Source: Telmatactis stephensoni
Taxonomy: Eukaryota; Cnidaria; Anthozoa; Actiniaria; Isophelliidae
DNA: 64,000 bases
Assembly: GCA_029948255.1 (NCBI GenBank)
Contig: JALIZF010001534.1
Location: 124,001-188,000 of the forward strand
Direction of reading: 5' to 3'
Positions within the stretch are counted from its first letter, which is position 1; every line of letters begins with the position of its first letter. Shown piece by piece: positions 32,241-46,068 of the stretch. A program made the position numbers and the translations under genes. The notes beneath the pieces were generated by a model. That model saw only the letters and a list, made by a program, of their open reading frames with translations. It was not told where the DNA came from and searched no databases.

Positions 32241-33101
32241 CCAAGGGTATATCAATTGTTTCAGAGCCTAGCCTTGCGCGCGCAATGGCTAAATTACTAA
32301 AAATAGCCATATATGAAAAACAACTTATGACTGTTTAGCGACTGTTCAAACGAGCCAAAACTTAGTTAGCTTGCGATCAAGTTTGAGCACGTTCAAACTG
32401 CTCGCAAGCCAGTCCGCGATGAAGTAGACGCAAGTTGATGCAAGTTGGTGTTCAAACGAAGATGCAAGTCCGTGCAAGTCAAAACTTGCCTCAAACTATT
32501 CTAAAAGAACTTCATTCGTTGATGTTAAAATTCACGAACAAAGCTGAAAAGCGAGTAAATGATTAGTACCTACCCATACTCCTTTTCGGTCTTTCCGCGT
32601 GAACGCCCGACAACCTTTTTATGAAATCTAGTTATACATTAGTTGGCAGTTCAAACGCCGGACCAAGTTTACGTTCTACAGTAAACTCACCCTTAACAAT
32701 AGATCGCATATTGGTAATTATCGTGGAGAGTATGAGGTTCTAGAGCAGATCAGTCGGTATGAGCCGTGCGTGTCACCGCCAGTGCCGTGATGTCTATACA
32801 GGAATTTCAAATGCTTTGCGGTGCCGTGTTTTCACACTCATATGAAATCTGCTCTAAAGGTGACCGCAGCCATTGTTCAGCTGCTCTTAGTACTTTTGTA
32901 CGGGGAAGCTCTGCCCGCACGGTCGACCTTTTTACCCCTTTTCAGATATTAATTTATCTGCAAAAAGGTGCCCCTTGACACACCTTTTACAAAGGGTACA
33001 CGTTTTATATACGTACTCTTTATAATGGCGTAAACTAACTACTTCCAAGGCCCTTGTATGTACCTGCGTGTTTGGCTTGAAATTACTTTTCCCTTCAGTT
33101 C

Positions 33102-33266
33102 ATCCTCGGAGACCCAGGGCGTCAGGGAGGGGGTGGGGGGGGGGGGGGGGGGAGCGGAGGGGAAAGGAAAGAGGGGAAAAGGACTTTTTTTTTGTCCTTT
33201 TCCCCTCTTTCCTTTCCCCTCCGCTCCCCTCCCCCCTCCCTGACGCCCTGGGTCTCCGCGAGGACG
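33102..33266. mobile_element. 165-bp fold-back MITE with 10-bp target duplication and G/C-rich arms
   Basis: Arms start TCCTCGGAGACCCAGGGCG and close around a T tract at 33185-33194. One arm has a G run of about 16, the other C runs. CCTTCAGTTC flanks it at 33092-33101 and 33267-33276. It lies 350 bp upstream of the flippase start codon. Confidence 0.75.
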
Positions 33267-33617
33267 CCTTCAGTTCTACAGTTAGCGGGAAGATCTTGGG
33301 CTTCCTGTGTTGTTCATGTAACACGGAAGGCCAAAATGCCGAACGTCGTTCCAGTTGTCGAGGAGATAAGTGGGGGGAAAAAGGAAGACAACAAAAGATA
33401 GCGTGATACACAGACAATGCACCAACTAACTGAGTCTTCATCTTTTCTGGGCAATTGATTTTTGATTACAAAGATATTTTATAGGGATTGAAAACTTATC
33501 TACCTTGAAGAGAAGTTCTTGAGAGTTTACGTCGAGTCGTTTGAATTTGGTTCTAACGCTTGACTACTTCAAATTCGATAGAAGAATAGTTTGCCTTCTG
33601 TATAAACTCTTTCCGTT

Positions 33618-33657
33618 ATGTCATCACTGAAAAGAAGAAGAAAAGCGTCTGTAAAAG
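33618..33657 (+). CDS. ATP8B: ATP8B-like exon 1 (start)
   Basis: Encodes [13 protein letters not shown] and ends in phase 1 at AAAAG|GTAAGA. The split codon G|AG gives Glu and joins [20 protein letters not shown], the usual P4-ATPase N-terminus. A basic, short cytosolic head is shorter than in vertebrate ATP8B proteins. An upstream alternative first exon cannot be excluded. Confidence 0.75.
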
Positions 33658-36600
33658 GTAAGAGTGTTATCGATTAATAAGTATGTTGTCTATTGTTAAG
33701 ATTTTGCTCTTTGCCAGGATACGAATTTGTTGTCATTGTTTTGCATGCTTCTTGTTGAGTGAGCTTTTCGATGTCTTTGTATGTCGAGAAAGAAGTTCTC
33801 TATTCGTAATTATGGCCTTTTTATTGATCTTTGCTATTGTAAATCATATTTATTGGCAAATGTAAAAGATAAAATATAGAAATCTGCGGTACCGTATTTA
33901 ATTTGCGTGAGGGCATGCAAGCCTTCGAAATCTTTCGATAATTCTTATCTATGTGTATACACATGATCACCCCGAGCTGCTTTATCGTAAGTTTACGAGG
34001 ACTGTTTGTGTTTGGCCCCGTGTAGTAAAGTACTTTAGGTTCATGTTTGTCTCGAAAAGCTGAAAACAATCAAATAAACACTTGATCAGCCGTCATGGAA
34101 ACTTAAGCTTACATCTCTTTATATCATTTTAACTGAAGTTATACGTGCGTGTATGTTTAGCGTACTTTCCTTTGAGGTTGTTGTATTCAGGTGCATGCAA
34201 TGCTTGCAAGCTTTAGCTTTCTATTTTCCTTAAAAAGGTGGGAATCAGTTTGCTGAAAATTCCCAAGCTATAAGGTTGAGCACAAACACTTAAGCTTAAA
34301 TGGGGCTTTTATGCCTGACTGACATCAAAGCCAAATTGTGAGTCAGCATTCAAAGCTGTGTATTTTAAAATATTATGTCCACGTCTTCACGTCTCCTTGA
34401 TATATAGAAATTCTATATGAGTCATTTTATGCAAGAAAAAGTGCCAAAAAAACCCTCTGAAAATTTTCACTGAACTGACATATATTTCAGATATCATACG
34501 AACACAAGGATTGAACCAAATCCATCAAATTACGGTAAAATATTCGGGTGATAATTTACATTTAACTTTTTGACTGGTTGACCGAGGTGGTGCATTAGTA
34601 TTTTCAATTTCATGTTATTAATTTGGAAGTACATTTCCGGTTATATAAGTAGGCTAATTACAAAAGCTGCCCATGCACCTGCATATATGCTTCAGTCTAT
34701 ATCAAAGGCCATTATATATGCAGGTGCATGGGCAGCTTTTGTAATTAGCCTACTTATATACCCCTCCCCTACTTAGATATCTACATGCAGGGCATGCTTG
34801 GAACTAATCAGGATATCATTGTGTTAATTAATTCTAATTAGTAATACTTCATGTTTTATTTTGTAATGCTACATGTATATAATGCCCAACAATAACTTTT
34901 CACAAGTTGTTTTGAAAAAATAGCCAATTGCTCTCTGGTTGGCACATGAATAATATTAAGGCTTAATATATAAATGTCACATGAAGTATCCATTGAAAAA
35001 AATACAAAATATCATTCTTTATTAGTAGAGAAAGAATTGTTGCCAAGCAATCAGTTTATTACCAGTAATATTATGGATATATAAGTCACTCATTTTGTAA
35101 TCAATAAACTTGTTCCTTCCTTCCTTCCTTCCTTTCCCTCCTTGACCTTCCTAATCCTTCTTTCCTTCATCCCTTCCTATATTTGTGCCTTGATCTATTT
35201 CTTTATTTTTTTATTCATTTGACTGTCTTTCTATTTATTTAATATTCCTTTATTTTTTATCTATTTATGCAGAGCCTGACCGTATTTTGACTACCAATGA
35301 CAGAGAAGAAAACCAGCACTTTGCTAACAATTTTATCAAGACTTCCAAGTACACCCTTCTAACATTTTTTCCAGTCAACCTGTTTGAACAATTTCAAAGA
35401 ACTGCCAACATGTACTTTCTTCTCCAAATCATTATTATGGTAAAGTACAGCTGTAGTATGTAATAATTAATGTCTAATTAGAAAATAATTATATGTTTCT
35501 TTGGGCAAATATTTTGATAACAAATTTAAGATAATGAGAAGTTGTGTTTAAGTACCCTCTTGAAATTTTGATAAACGTTTGTTCATGAATGGAAATGATA
35601 AAGCCTTATGGTTAAATATTTCAGGATAAAATCATCTCCTTTCTGAGAATTAAGCAAATTGAAATCTGAAAATGCAAATGAGATGATGTAGAAAAAGGAC
35701 CGTCCTACTTAAATATACAAAAACACTAGAGATGAATTTTATAATTATTTACTATTTTTTTATTTGCAAAACATTTTCATCAAATTGCTAATTAAAAGTA
35801 CAAAGTATGGTGAATGTTTTTGCCACCTAACTCAAACACACTTGTTTCAAAATTGGAGACAAGCAAATTCCTTTTTTTACGTCATCTCATTTGCATTTCC
35901 CAACTCTTAATGCTTAAATGCTCCAAAAGGAGAGGATTTTATCTGGAGATACATGTATTTGATCACCATTAAGCATTTCCATTCATGAAGAAACGATTCT
36001 CAGAATTTGAATTTAGGGGTTAGAGGCACTTCAATATATGTTGATTTACTGATGATGACTGTCTAATATGTGTCAGTAGAAATATTTAAACTGAGGAGGA
36101 AATATTAAAAAGACTTGACATTATAAATCTCCTTTGGCTATAAATGTACTGATATGTCATTTCTATATTATGTGCATGCACATGCAGGGTAAGAAAGCCC
36201 ACAACATCCATGCATGCAGCAATTTATTGCCAGCTAGCTACTTTGAATTTTCACTGGCAAAAAAATTGATGGGAAAGTGAAAAAAATCTGCCAATTAAAA
36301 AACAGAAACCAAAATAAAAGCTATTTTTGTACGTCACATATGAATTACCATAACCCTCAGCACTTGCCGCATACTCAAAGTCTCTTTGACAACCCTGCAG
36401 TTGCACTTAACACTTTCCTTGTCTGTACTTTAAAGTATTGACAAATTAATAATGCCAAAAAATGTTCAAAACTTAGTTAATAAGTAGAACAGCAAGTGCA
36501 ACCAGTCATTTCCTGCATCTGGAGCATCTGGATGAAATCACTGCATATGATGAAATGCCTCATGCCTTGATAATGGTTTTCAGTCAGTCAGATGAAGGAA

Positions 36601-39600
36601 TTCAACTAGGACAAAATTAATATTTGAGCCTCTATAAATTAAACTTCCTTATTGTTTTAACATCAATCAACTGGCTTGTCAGTTTATTTAATAAACTATT
36701 ACCATGTGTTTTATTTACATTTAACTGTTAAATTTAATTTATTACACACTCAGTCAAAAACAGTGTACATTGAATTCTATGTCCATGAACACTGATTTTA
36801 TTTTTAATTATTGATTTTAATTTGTTTGAATATATTTATTGTTAACAGTCAATTCCAGAAATAACAGCTTTGAAACCTGAATCTACTGCAGTTCCATTAA
36901 TATTTGTGCTTGCTGCCACAGCTGTCAAAGATGCTTATGATGACATTGTAAGAAAAGTTTATGAATTTTATAAATTTCTTGTTTCTATTTTCTTCAGATT
37001 CGTCCATTTTCTATGAACAACACCAAAATTGCATTCCTGTCAGACTTTTTCAAATAAATTCACTTTGGATTGAAATTTAAAATTTCAAAATTTTTCATCA
37101 ATGGATTACCAAGATATATTTTTTTCAAATTGGCCAAGTTGGCTAAAAGCTTGCTGGGTGACTGGCATGACCTGCAGTCGTCAGCTGAGCAACAAAAGCC
37201 TAACTCATGATCATGATCAGGGTCAGGTGAGAAAAAAAAAAAAAAACCTGACTAAAGCCGGCGATACACGCTGCAATTTTTTCTCGTGCTCGCAATGCAA
37301 TTTTAGGGATTTTGTTGCGAGAGTGAAATTGCCGAGTGTATCATGTCTGGCAATTAGGCTGCAATGATGTCTTGCAACAAAAAATTTGTTGCAGAAAGTT
37401 CAAATTAAAGTATGAACTTTTCTCTGCAGCATTGCACGCTTGTATTGAATGTTGCAGAGTGATGATAGACGCTGCAGCAATTTTTCTCTGCAACAAAATC
37501 TAAAATTGCATTGCCAGTGTAAGAAAAAAATGCAGCTTGTATCGCTGGCTTAAGGGGTTGAGCTAGTGACAGTCACAATCCACTGATGCTATGTTTGGGC
37601 TACCTTTAGTTAGTATACATAGCATGTCCTATTTTCCATGTTTATTTTCGATCTTTCTTGTTTTCTTCCTTTTCTTCCACTTTCTCACTCATTTTGATAT
37701 ACTATACTATTATTATTTCAATTGATATACTATACTACATGTACCTTTGCTCGTGAACATTTTGTAGTATACAGAGCATGTCCTGTTTTCCTTGTTTATT
37801 TTATCTTTCTTGTTTTCTTCCTTTTCTTCCACTTCTTCCCTCATTTTGATATACTAAATGCATAGTTCATTATATTGGTGACTTTGTTTGCTTCTTGGGG
37901 TTTGTTTCTTAGAGCACACAACTGTATTTGACAGGCCATTAATTTTTGGCAACTTTACAGGGCTCTTGACTTAGTCTCAATTAATGAAAAAAAAAAATGC
38001 TTGTGCTTTGAGAAACACCTGGAAATTTCAACAGGAATGTCAGTTGGCCCAATACAGTAATTATTACATGTACTAGGCATTTCCAGGAATTGAATAAGCT
38101 GTAAGAATAACTTGTAATTACCCTGGCTGGGTGACACCTGATAGATTGATCAAGATTGAATGTTCTTTTCTTACTACTTACTTGATCTTTTAGAAAAGAC
38201 ATAAAAGTGATAGAGGAGTCAACAATAGAAAATGTCAAGTTTTAATAAACAACAGGTAACAAATTGAAATGAATATTATTTAAAACAAATAGATTTGTTC
38301 ATTTTTTGTGGGTTGCCATGATATGGGGTGCTCCAGTAGATGTACAAACTGGTCATGAAGACGTCAAAAAGTAGTGAGTCGTAAGAACCCAGTACATCAC
38401 ACCACTTGACATTGTCTTGACTTGTATGTCGGTGTATGTTTTTGTTCTCACCAAATTTTGACTTCTAATAGAATATGAGACAAGTTCACAGAAAAAATGG
38501 AATCTATTTGTTAACTCTTCATACTGACATGGAGTAAAATAGTCAGACTTGTCTGAGGGACTGTCAAAGACCATTTGCCAGGAATATCCTTGCCTGTTGA
38601 TGGGTTTTTGTTGTTACATGTCACTGCAATATAATATATTTTTTCCTATCTCAGGTCTGAAACTTCAAAGTGGATGGATATTCAAGTAGGGGACATATTA
38701 AGAATTAATAATAATGAACAAATACCAGTAAGTACAGTTCTGTACCAAAATATAATTTGGTTATAATAAATGAGCTCCAAAATATTAATCATAATTAAAA
38801 ATGCATAATTTAATTTAACTGAGTCATATTCATTTCATTTATTGTTAATTTCCAAATGATTAATTTTGAAAGTGAGCATTAATTTTCATGACATGAATCT
38901 CTATGTATTGAGCTTAAACTGTTTACTAGTAGATGGGCATTCCAGAAATATTTTAGGTGTTCATGGTTTTCCTAGTTTGACCCACGGTGCCTTCTTGGTT
39001 TAACCATAAAATAATACATTTTATGAATACCATGAATTATACATTTTATTAATTAATATTGGTCTGGAAATTAAAATCATTGGAAAATCACACATTCATG
39101 ATCAGGGTACACAGTGCTTGTGGTTGCTGTAAATTCTATAAATTAAATTACTGGGTAGGGGAGGGGAGGGGAGGGGAGGGGAGGGGAGGGGAGGGGGAAG
39201 TATATATATATATAGGCATTAGCCAAGGGTACCTATATGAAGCCTTTTTGGGCTTTGAAATATAAAATTTGACTTTTGAGGGGTTGTGAACTTCCGTGTG
39301 CTCAGATTTCAAAATTTGGACATCCATCGAAACATCACTTAATGGGCTATTTTCATTAACCCTTTCAGTTTTCCTATTTAATCTTGACTGGATTTCATCT
39401 GCAGGGAAAATATTTAATTATTAATAATTAAAATTAACTCAATATTGCACCTGTAACCTTGGTACATGTACTGTTAATTAAGGGTGCTGGACATATCTCC
39501 TTACCAAAAAAATTGACAATGTGCTATTACACACTAGGCAGATATAGTAGTCCTTACAACTAGTGAAGAAAATGGTTTGTGTTACATTGAAACAGCTGAA

Positions 39601-42600
39601 TTGGATGGGTAAGTACTATACTATAAGACACTAAGACCTTATTCGTGATCTTTAAGTTCTGACTTGACTTATAGATTCAATGCCCAGCAGTGGTTGTAAG
39701 TTATGTTCTCTTGGTTTTATGTGTTGCTACCTTTTAGTTGTTATATATAATCTATTTTTCTCTTAGTACTAATTTTTATTATTATAATTATAATTATAAT
39801 TATTATATTTTTTTGAAAAAGCATTATTCACTGTGGCATTCCTTTGTGAATTAACCACATCCTTGGTTATTAAAATTTTATAAACTTGTTACATGACTTG
39901 TACACATAATTCTAAATAATGCTTATTAATGCTTCAAATTTTAGTCTGGCTTTTGAAAATGCGTACCGGTAATGAATTTATCTGAATGCAGGACTGGATG
40001 AGTTGAATTGAAAATATAATTATAGTTATAATTACTGTACATGTAGATTGGTTAATAGACCAAGGAAAGATAAGGAAATCCCCCAAGTTAAAAGAAAAAC
40101 AGAAAGAAAGAAAGAAAGAAAGAGAAAAAAAAAAAAAAGAAAGAAAGAAAGAAAGAAAAGAAAAGAAAAAGAAAAAGAAAAAAAGAAGGAAAAAAAAGGA
40201 TCTTGGATATTCAGTACTGTATATAATTTTTATGTAGTGTACCAAAATCTAGTCTAGAACTTTACAGGCTACAGGCTAGGTTCAGACTAGTTTCTCTTCT
40301 ATTGCCAGTATGGTTTAGGTGTGCTGCATTCTGTAGCCTAGTTTAATTTCACTAGTGACAAATGTATAAGTTGAAGCAGCAGTATATGTTATTGCAATGC
40401 TCGCTCACTAGTAGTGCTTGTCTTTTTTGATGCAATACTGAGCATGCACAATATAATCTGACTTATGATGTTGACATGCTTGTCATTATTGAAAATATAG
40501 CTCAAAATACAATGTACTTAGTACTAGTTAATTGTACAATACAATTATACAACAATACAATTGTACAATACAATTTAACAGTAGCTACAAAAATGATGTA
40601 CATTAGTGTAAATTAAACATTGACAGCTGTATATTAATGTCCAGGTATGAATTTTTTTGCAGAGAAACAAATTTGAAATGTAGACAGCCTCTTGTAGACA
40701 CTGGAGAAATGGGAGATGATGAAGATCTTCTTAGGAAGTTTAATGGTGTGTATATAAACTTATTATATGATTGAGTCTGTTTTCTTTGTTATTCATAGGA
40801 CTTTATATCACTAAATTCACGATGATTATATATTCAAGGGTTTTATATAGAGCTTATCCGGGATGTATCTGTATAAATCACTTGAATTTATAATTCCCTG
40901 GGTTTATCTAGATACATCACTTGAATTTATAATTTCGTTCCATACTTCCTTAGATGATTTATGTGTGGACATCAAGACTTAATAGAAATTTTCTTAGAAC
41001 TATACTAAATAGCGATTTTTGGTGGAAAAAAAGTCTTTGATAAATGACAGAGATTCGAACCCGAGACTTTTTGCACCCCTATACCTGCTTTTAACCACTA
41101 TACTACTGAGCTAACTGATGGAATTTTCTCAACAAAAAAATCTTTTGTGTGTTATCATGAAGTTCGTTAGTGTTTCTCTGAATAGAATTGAAAAACAATT
41201 ATTTAAGGTTTCCTTCTGGGAATTCGGTAACAATGATCTAATTAGTGATTGTCTTTTTGAATCGCTTTTGTGTGAAAACCTCCTCAATCATATAATAAGG
41301 CAGATAAATACCTCGAAGCTCGGCTTTTATCCATATACATCTCTCGGACCAACGGCCCTCGGGATGTATATGGCTAAAAGCCTCGCTTCTCGTTATTTAT
41401 CCCTTCCTTATAAGGCTTTCCTGCATGCATTTCCTCCTTTTGATTGATCTTACTTGTTCCTTCCCTCTTTCTTTCCTTTTTTATGTTTGTTTCAAAATCA
41501 ATCCTTCCCAGCCCTAGCCTCATCAAATGCAATACCCACTTTACTATTTGGCTTAGAATGATACTTAGAAATTGCACTATATATGTCTCAAAATCAATTC
41601 TGAAGCTTGTTTTGAGACTGCCATTACCAAACATATTTCAGAAGCTTGAATGTCAGAAAATTAATGCCCAAATTGGAAATTTTGATGGCAAACTCTCATT
41701 TTTTTTTAACACATGTATTTTCATTGTTTGTTTCTTTTTTTCTTCGGAGATACTAGTATCCATCATATGCTATCCTTAAATGCGAAGTGAAATAAAAGAT
41801 ATGCGTGTATTAATGTATGTATTATTAGGTGTAGGGGCCAAGGTGTTTTTATCACCATCACAAACAATGACTAGACACTCCATTCTTTGAGGCCTGAGCA
41901 AAGATAATCGTGGGTGCTCCCGAGCTACCAACCCTCAATGAGAAGGAAAACTCAGAACAAACCCTTTTGCTCTTCTTGCGGTTCTCTTAATTGTGTGTAC
42001 TGCATCTACAGTGTAGACACTTAGTATTACCATAGAGGTCAAACTCCGTGAGAATCAAACATGAGGTCTGCTGTTCAGGGGTTCGTGGCAAACATTGCAC
42101 CAACTCGCTGTTATCAGCATGTCCAAAAAGTGTGGCTGGTTCTACACAAGCCTTCGCCACTTAAAACAAATCCTTGGTGTGGGTAGTCCAACAGCTTAGA
42201 TCAGTTTATTTCTCACACAGTTCCGCCAATTTTTCACAAGTCCACTGGCGAGAGAGTAAAGGCAATGGGGATAGGTAAAGGATAGTGCTGGAAGTCTCTA
42301 GCTGGCCCTCTACACAGTGGCGACCATTGGGTGATGGCCGTTCAAGCACAAACCTGTGAGCAATTGTGCTGTTTGTGTCCTCCATTGGTGACAAAGCAGG
42401 TCTATTTAGATTCAGCAGACTGCTTTCCCCAATCAGGGGAGGGGGCGAGAAAAGGAGCCCTAAACATTGCTTGTTCACATTTTCAACTTGGCAGCCTGCT
42501 GCAGCTGTCTGGTTATCCAGTTTTGTAGTCCTAACACGAAAAGAAGTAAAAAACTAAATCTTCCATCTTCCTTGTAAGAGACTTCAAAAGTCCCCAGTAC

Positions 42601-45600
42601 TTAAGCACATATTCAATATTTTACCACACTGAAAACCAGTGGAAAAAAGGACAATCTTTGCAATCTTATGGAATCATCTCTTGATTCTGTAGTGATTACT
42701 GAGGACGTTGAATCATCTTGGAAGTCCCTCAGCAGGGATACTACTTATGCTACGTCATTGGAAGTCCTTGGACCTCCTGTGCATAAGCATCAGGACTGGT
42801 TCGATCACAACAATACTGAAGTCCAACTCCTTATCCAACAAATGCATGACTTACATAAAACTTGGATCAATGAGAGATGCTCTCTGGAAAGTCCCCCAAA
42901 AACTTGGCATACCCAATAAAATGCTTGCTGTTATCATTTCTTTCCATCGGGGTATGAAAGCTGCTGTTGTGTCCGATGGAGAATGTTCTGATTTCTTTGA
43001 TGTCACAAACGAAACCAAACAGGGCTGTGTCATGGCCCCTGTTCTTTTTGCTTTATTTTTCTCGGTAATGCTTCAGTATGCCTTCAAGGATGTTAATGCG
43101 GGTGTACAAATTCAGTTTCGTGCAAGTGGTGGTCTCTTCAACCACCAACGCTTTCAAGCTAAGACAAAAGTGAGAAACAATTATATCATCCGAGACTTGC
43201 TATTTGCAGACGATGCTGCACTTGAAGCAACATCGTTAACTTTGATGAAGCCCAGGAGCTTGTTAACCGTTTTTCCATGGCATGTAAAGCCTTTGGGCTT
43301 ACTATAAGTATTACAAAAACAAAAGTTGTCCACCAACTGCACCCTACCCCAAAGCAAATACGAGGTGTCAAACAGAGACCACAAGCCCACCAGCCTCCAT
43401 CAGCTCCTATTAAGATCGAGGGAAATAATCTTCGGTATGTAAAATCTTTTGCATACTTAGGTACATGTAGCAGAGTAAATTCTAGTGCATCTCTTGATGA
43501 TGAGGTGGTTAACCGTATAGCCAAAGCTACTGATGCATTTGGTAAGCTTTTTCATCGCCTTTGGAATGAAAGGGGAATCAAACTTGAAACAATAGTCCAG
43601 GTATACAATGCCGTTGTCCTCACCATCTTGTTATATGGATTTGAATCCTGGACCCCTTATCGTTCACACAATCAGCTTGATGTATTTCATAAAAGCTGCC
43701 TTCGCTCCTTATGCGGATACACGTTGGAAGACAAAATCTCCAATGCTGACCTTTTCACAAAGTGCAATATCGGAGGAATCGAGACTTTCCTAATGCAATC
43801 CCAGTTAAGGTGGGCTTGTCATGTTATCAGAATGGGTGACGACAGGATACCTAAAGTCCTCATGTATGGCCAGCTTCTCACTGGAAAAAGGAATGTGGGC
43901 AGGCCCTGGCTTAGATATAAGGACAAGCTGAAGAGCAATCTTACGGCTCTTAACATCCCTGCTGATACCTTTGAAAAAGCAGCTTCCAACAGAGTGGAAT
44001 GGAGAACAACCTGCCATAATGCCATCAGCCGTTTTGAAAATGGCCGTATCCAGCGGCTAAGAGAATCCAGATTAAGGAGGAAAGCACTATCAACCATGCC
44101 AGCAAACCTGTCCCATAGCCCTTTTTCATGCGTCATCTGTGGGCTTGTTTGCAAATCTCTGGCGGGACTCAGGTCACATACAAGATTAAACATTAAGTTG
44201 TTGACACTCGTACGTCAAATCGATGGGACAGTCCATCATAATATGTCAGAAATATCTCAGATTGACCTTGTCATTAAGAAATCTCCAAGTTAAATATATT
44301 TTAAGTTATTCCCTACTAGTTCTGTACAAGTTCTATTAAATAACAGTTGCATTGAGGTCAAAGTTTTGCATTATTTTCTGGTATAATTTTAATTTTTTTA
44401 TTTTTTATTTTTCAGTTGAATTGAGATGTGATCTTCCCAACAACAGATTGGATAAATTTAATGGTAAAATGAAAATAGAAGAGAATGTCTACCCACTGGA
44501 CAATGAGAATGTTATTCTTAGGGTAAGCACTCCATGCTCAGTCACTCAATGAAATAAATAATTAAATTGAAGATGAGGTCCCTGCCATAAAAAGTAACTG
44601 ATATCTAATCACATTCTGAGTTCTCCTCAGAGATCTTTCATTTCTAGAGGAGAATTTAATATGGTTTGATCAAAGGCCACTTAGTCCAGATATTGGTCCC
44701 TCTTGCCAGTGTGCTTTTATATATTTATTCAAAATTAAATGTTATATATTTTTTTGTTGAGGGGAGAGTGCTTCTTGTGTCACAAGAAGAAGGGTCTCCT
44801 TTCTAAGACACAGGAAGCCCAAATTAAAACTGCAAAATTTAGGGCCCAGTACCTGGACTAAAGGTCACTCTGTTACATGGACTTGAATCTGTATATAGAT
44901 ACAATCATGTAGATTAATTGGGTTTACATTATTTGCACTGTAGGTGATACATGTAATTATGATATTATCATAATGATGTAAATAATATTTAAATATTTAT
45001 TATTCTGTTCAAGGGTTGTGTACTCAGGAATACAGACTGGGTGTATGGTGTTGTAGTGTATGCTGGACAAGACTCCAAGCTCATGATGAACAGTGGTAGG
45101 TAAAGCCATGCATTTCAGTAGTTAATGACATGTAAATGAGGGAGTGGGGGATTTGGGGAGGGGGGAGGGGAGACTGTTATAGTATGGTACAAGTACTGTT
45201 ACGTTGAAAATTAGAGTGTAACTGATGTACATGAGCTTGTATATGTACTGTAGAAATGTGGAGTGGAATCTAACATAATGCATCAACCCATCTCCAGGGC
45301 TGTCATTAAGGGCCTGTTAGTAGCTGGTCAGCCTCTGTCAGTAGTTACATTAATTTTGTAGTCATCTCGAGATAGTTACTTTTGTCTCATTCTAGTACCA
45401 TGTTTATTGTTAAATCCTATAAAAAATAAACTTGTTTTGTCAGTAGTTGTATATAATGGCTGTGCTACTATAATTTCAATCTGATTTTCCTTTTACATCA
45501 AAACTAATGACATCCTGCATCTCACAAGCCTTAATTCATGGATGATTGGGTATAATTTTCATGTAAAAAATGTTCCAATGTGGAGTTCATAGACTTTGAC

Positions 45601-45998
45601 AAACTGTACAATCATGTACATGTATGACCCTTTAACCCTAAAGAAATTTATGAATGAAGTGATTTATCATTCCCATCAACAGGAGTGAGTAAATTCAAGA
45701 GAACCAACCTGGACAAACTTTTAAATAAGCTGATAATTGGGGTATGTTACAAATATTATTAATAATATTAGAGGTTGTATCTCTGTCAATATATGTATAT
45801 TTTAACAGGCAGCATGAATGTAACCAATTAAATTGTTTGTAGCTGACAGCGATAAATTTTTATTAATAGACTAACATTAATTTAAATACAGCACTCCTGC
45901 TACCAATAAAAATTGAAACTAAGGTTGAAATGATGATATGTACTCAATCTATCTATCTATCAATCAATCAATCAATCAACCAACCAATTAATCAATAT

Positions 45999-46068
<70 letters not shown>

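Larger units (their letters stand above)
31380..33617. promoter_or_regulatory. Head-to-head intergenic region between LYSMD-like and ATP8B-like genes
   Basis: This 2.2-kb interval separates two start codons pointing away from each other, so it must hold both promoters. It has been invaded by a partial MITE (31595-31700), a repeat family unit with a nested insert (31706-32240) and a 165-bp fold-back (33102-33266). I could not pin TATA boxes or transcription starts; the CpG- and CCAAT-poor sequence gives no clear core promoter. Confidence 0.35.

Noticed and set aside
33100..33441. Overlapping 113- and 112-residue ORFs on both strands upstream of the flippase
   Set aside because: They run through the fold-back MITE and its G/C runs; mirror-image ORFs arise from the palindrome.
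40048..40257. Lys/Arg/Glu-rich ORF resembling a nuclear protein
   Set aside because: (GAAA)n tract; no start context or splice support.
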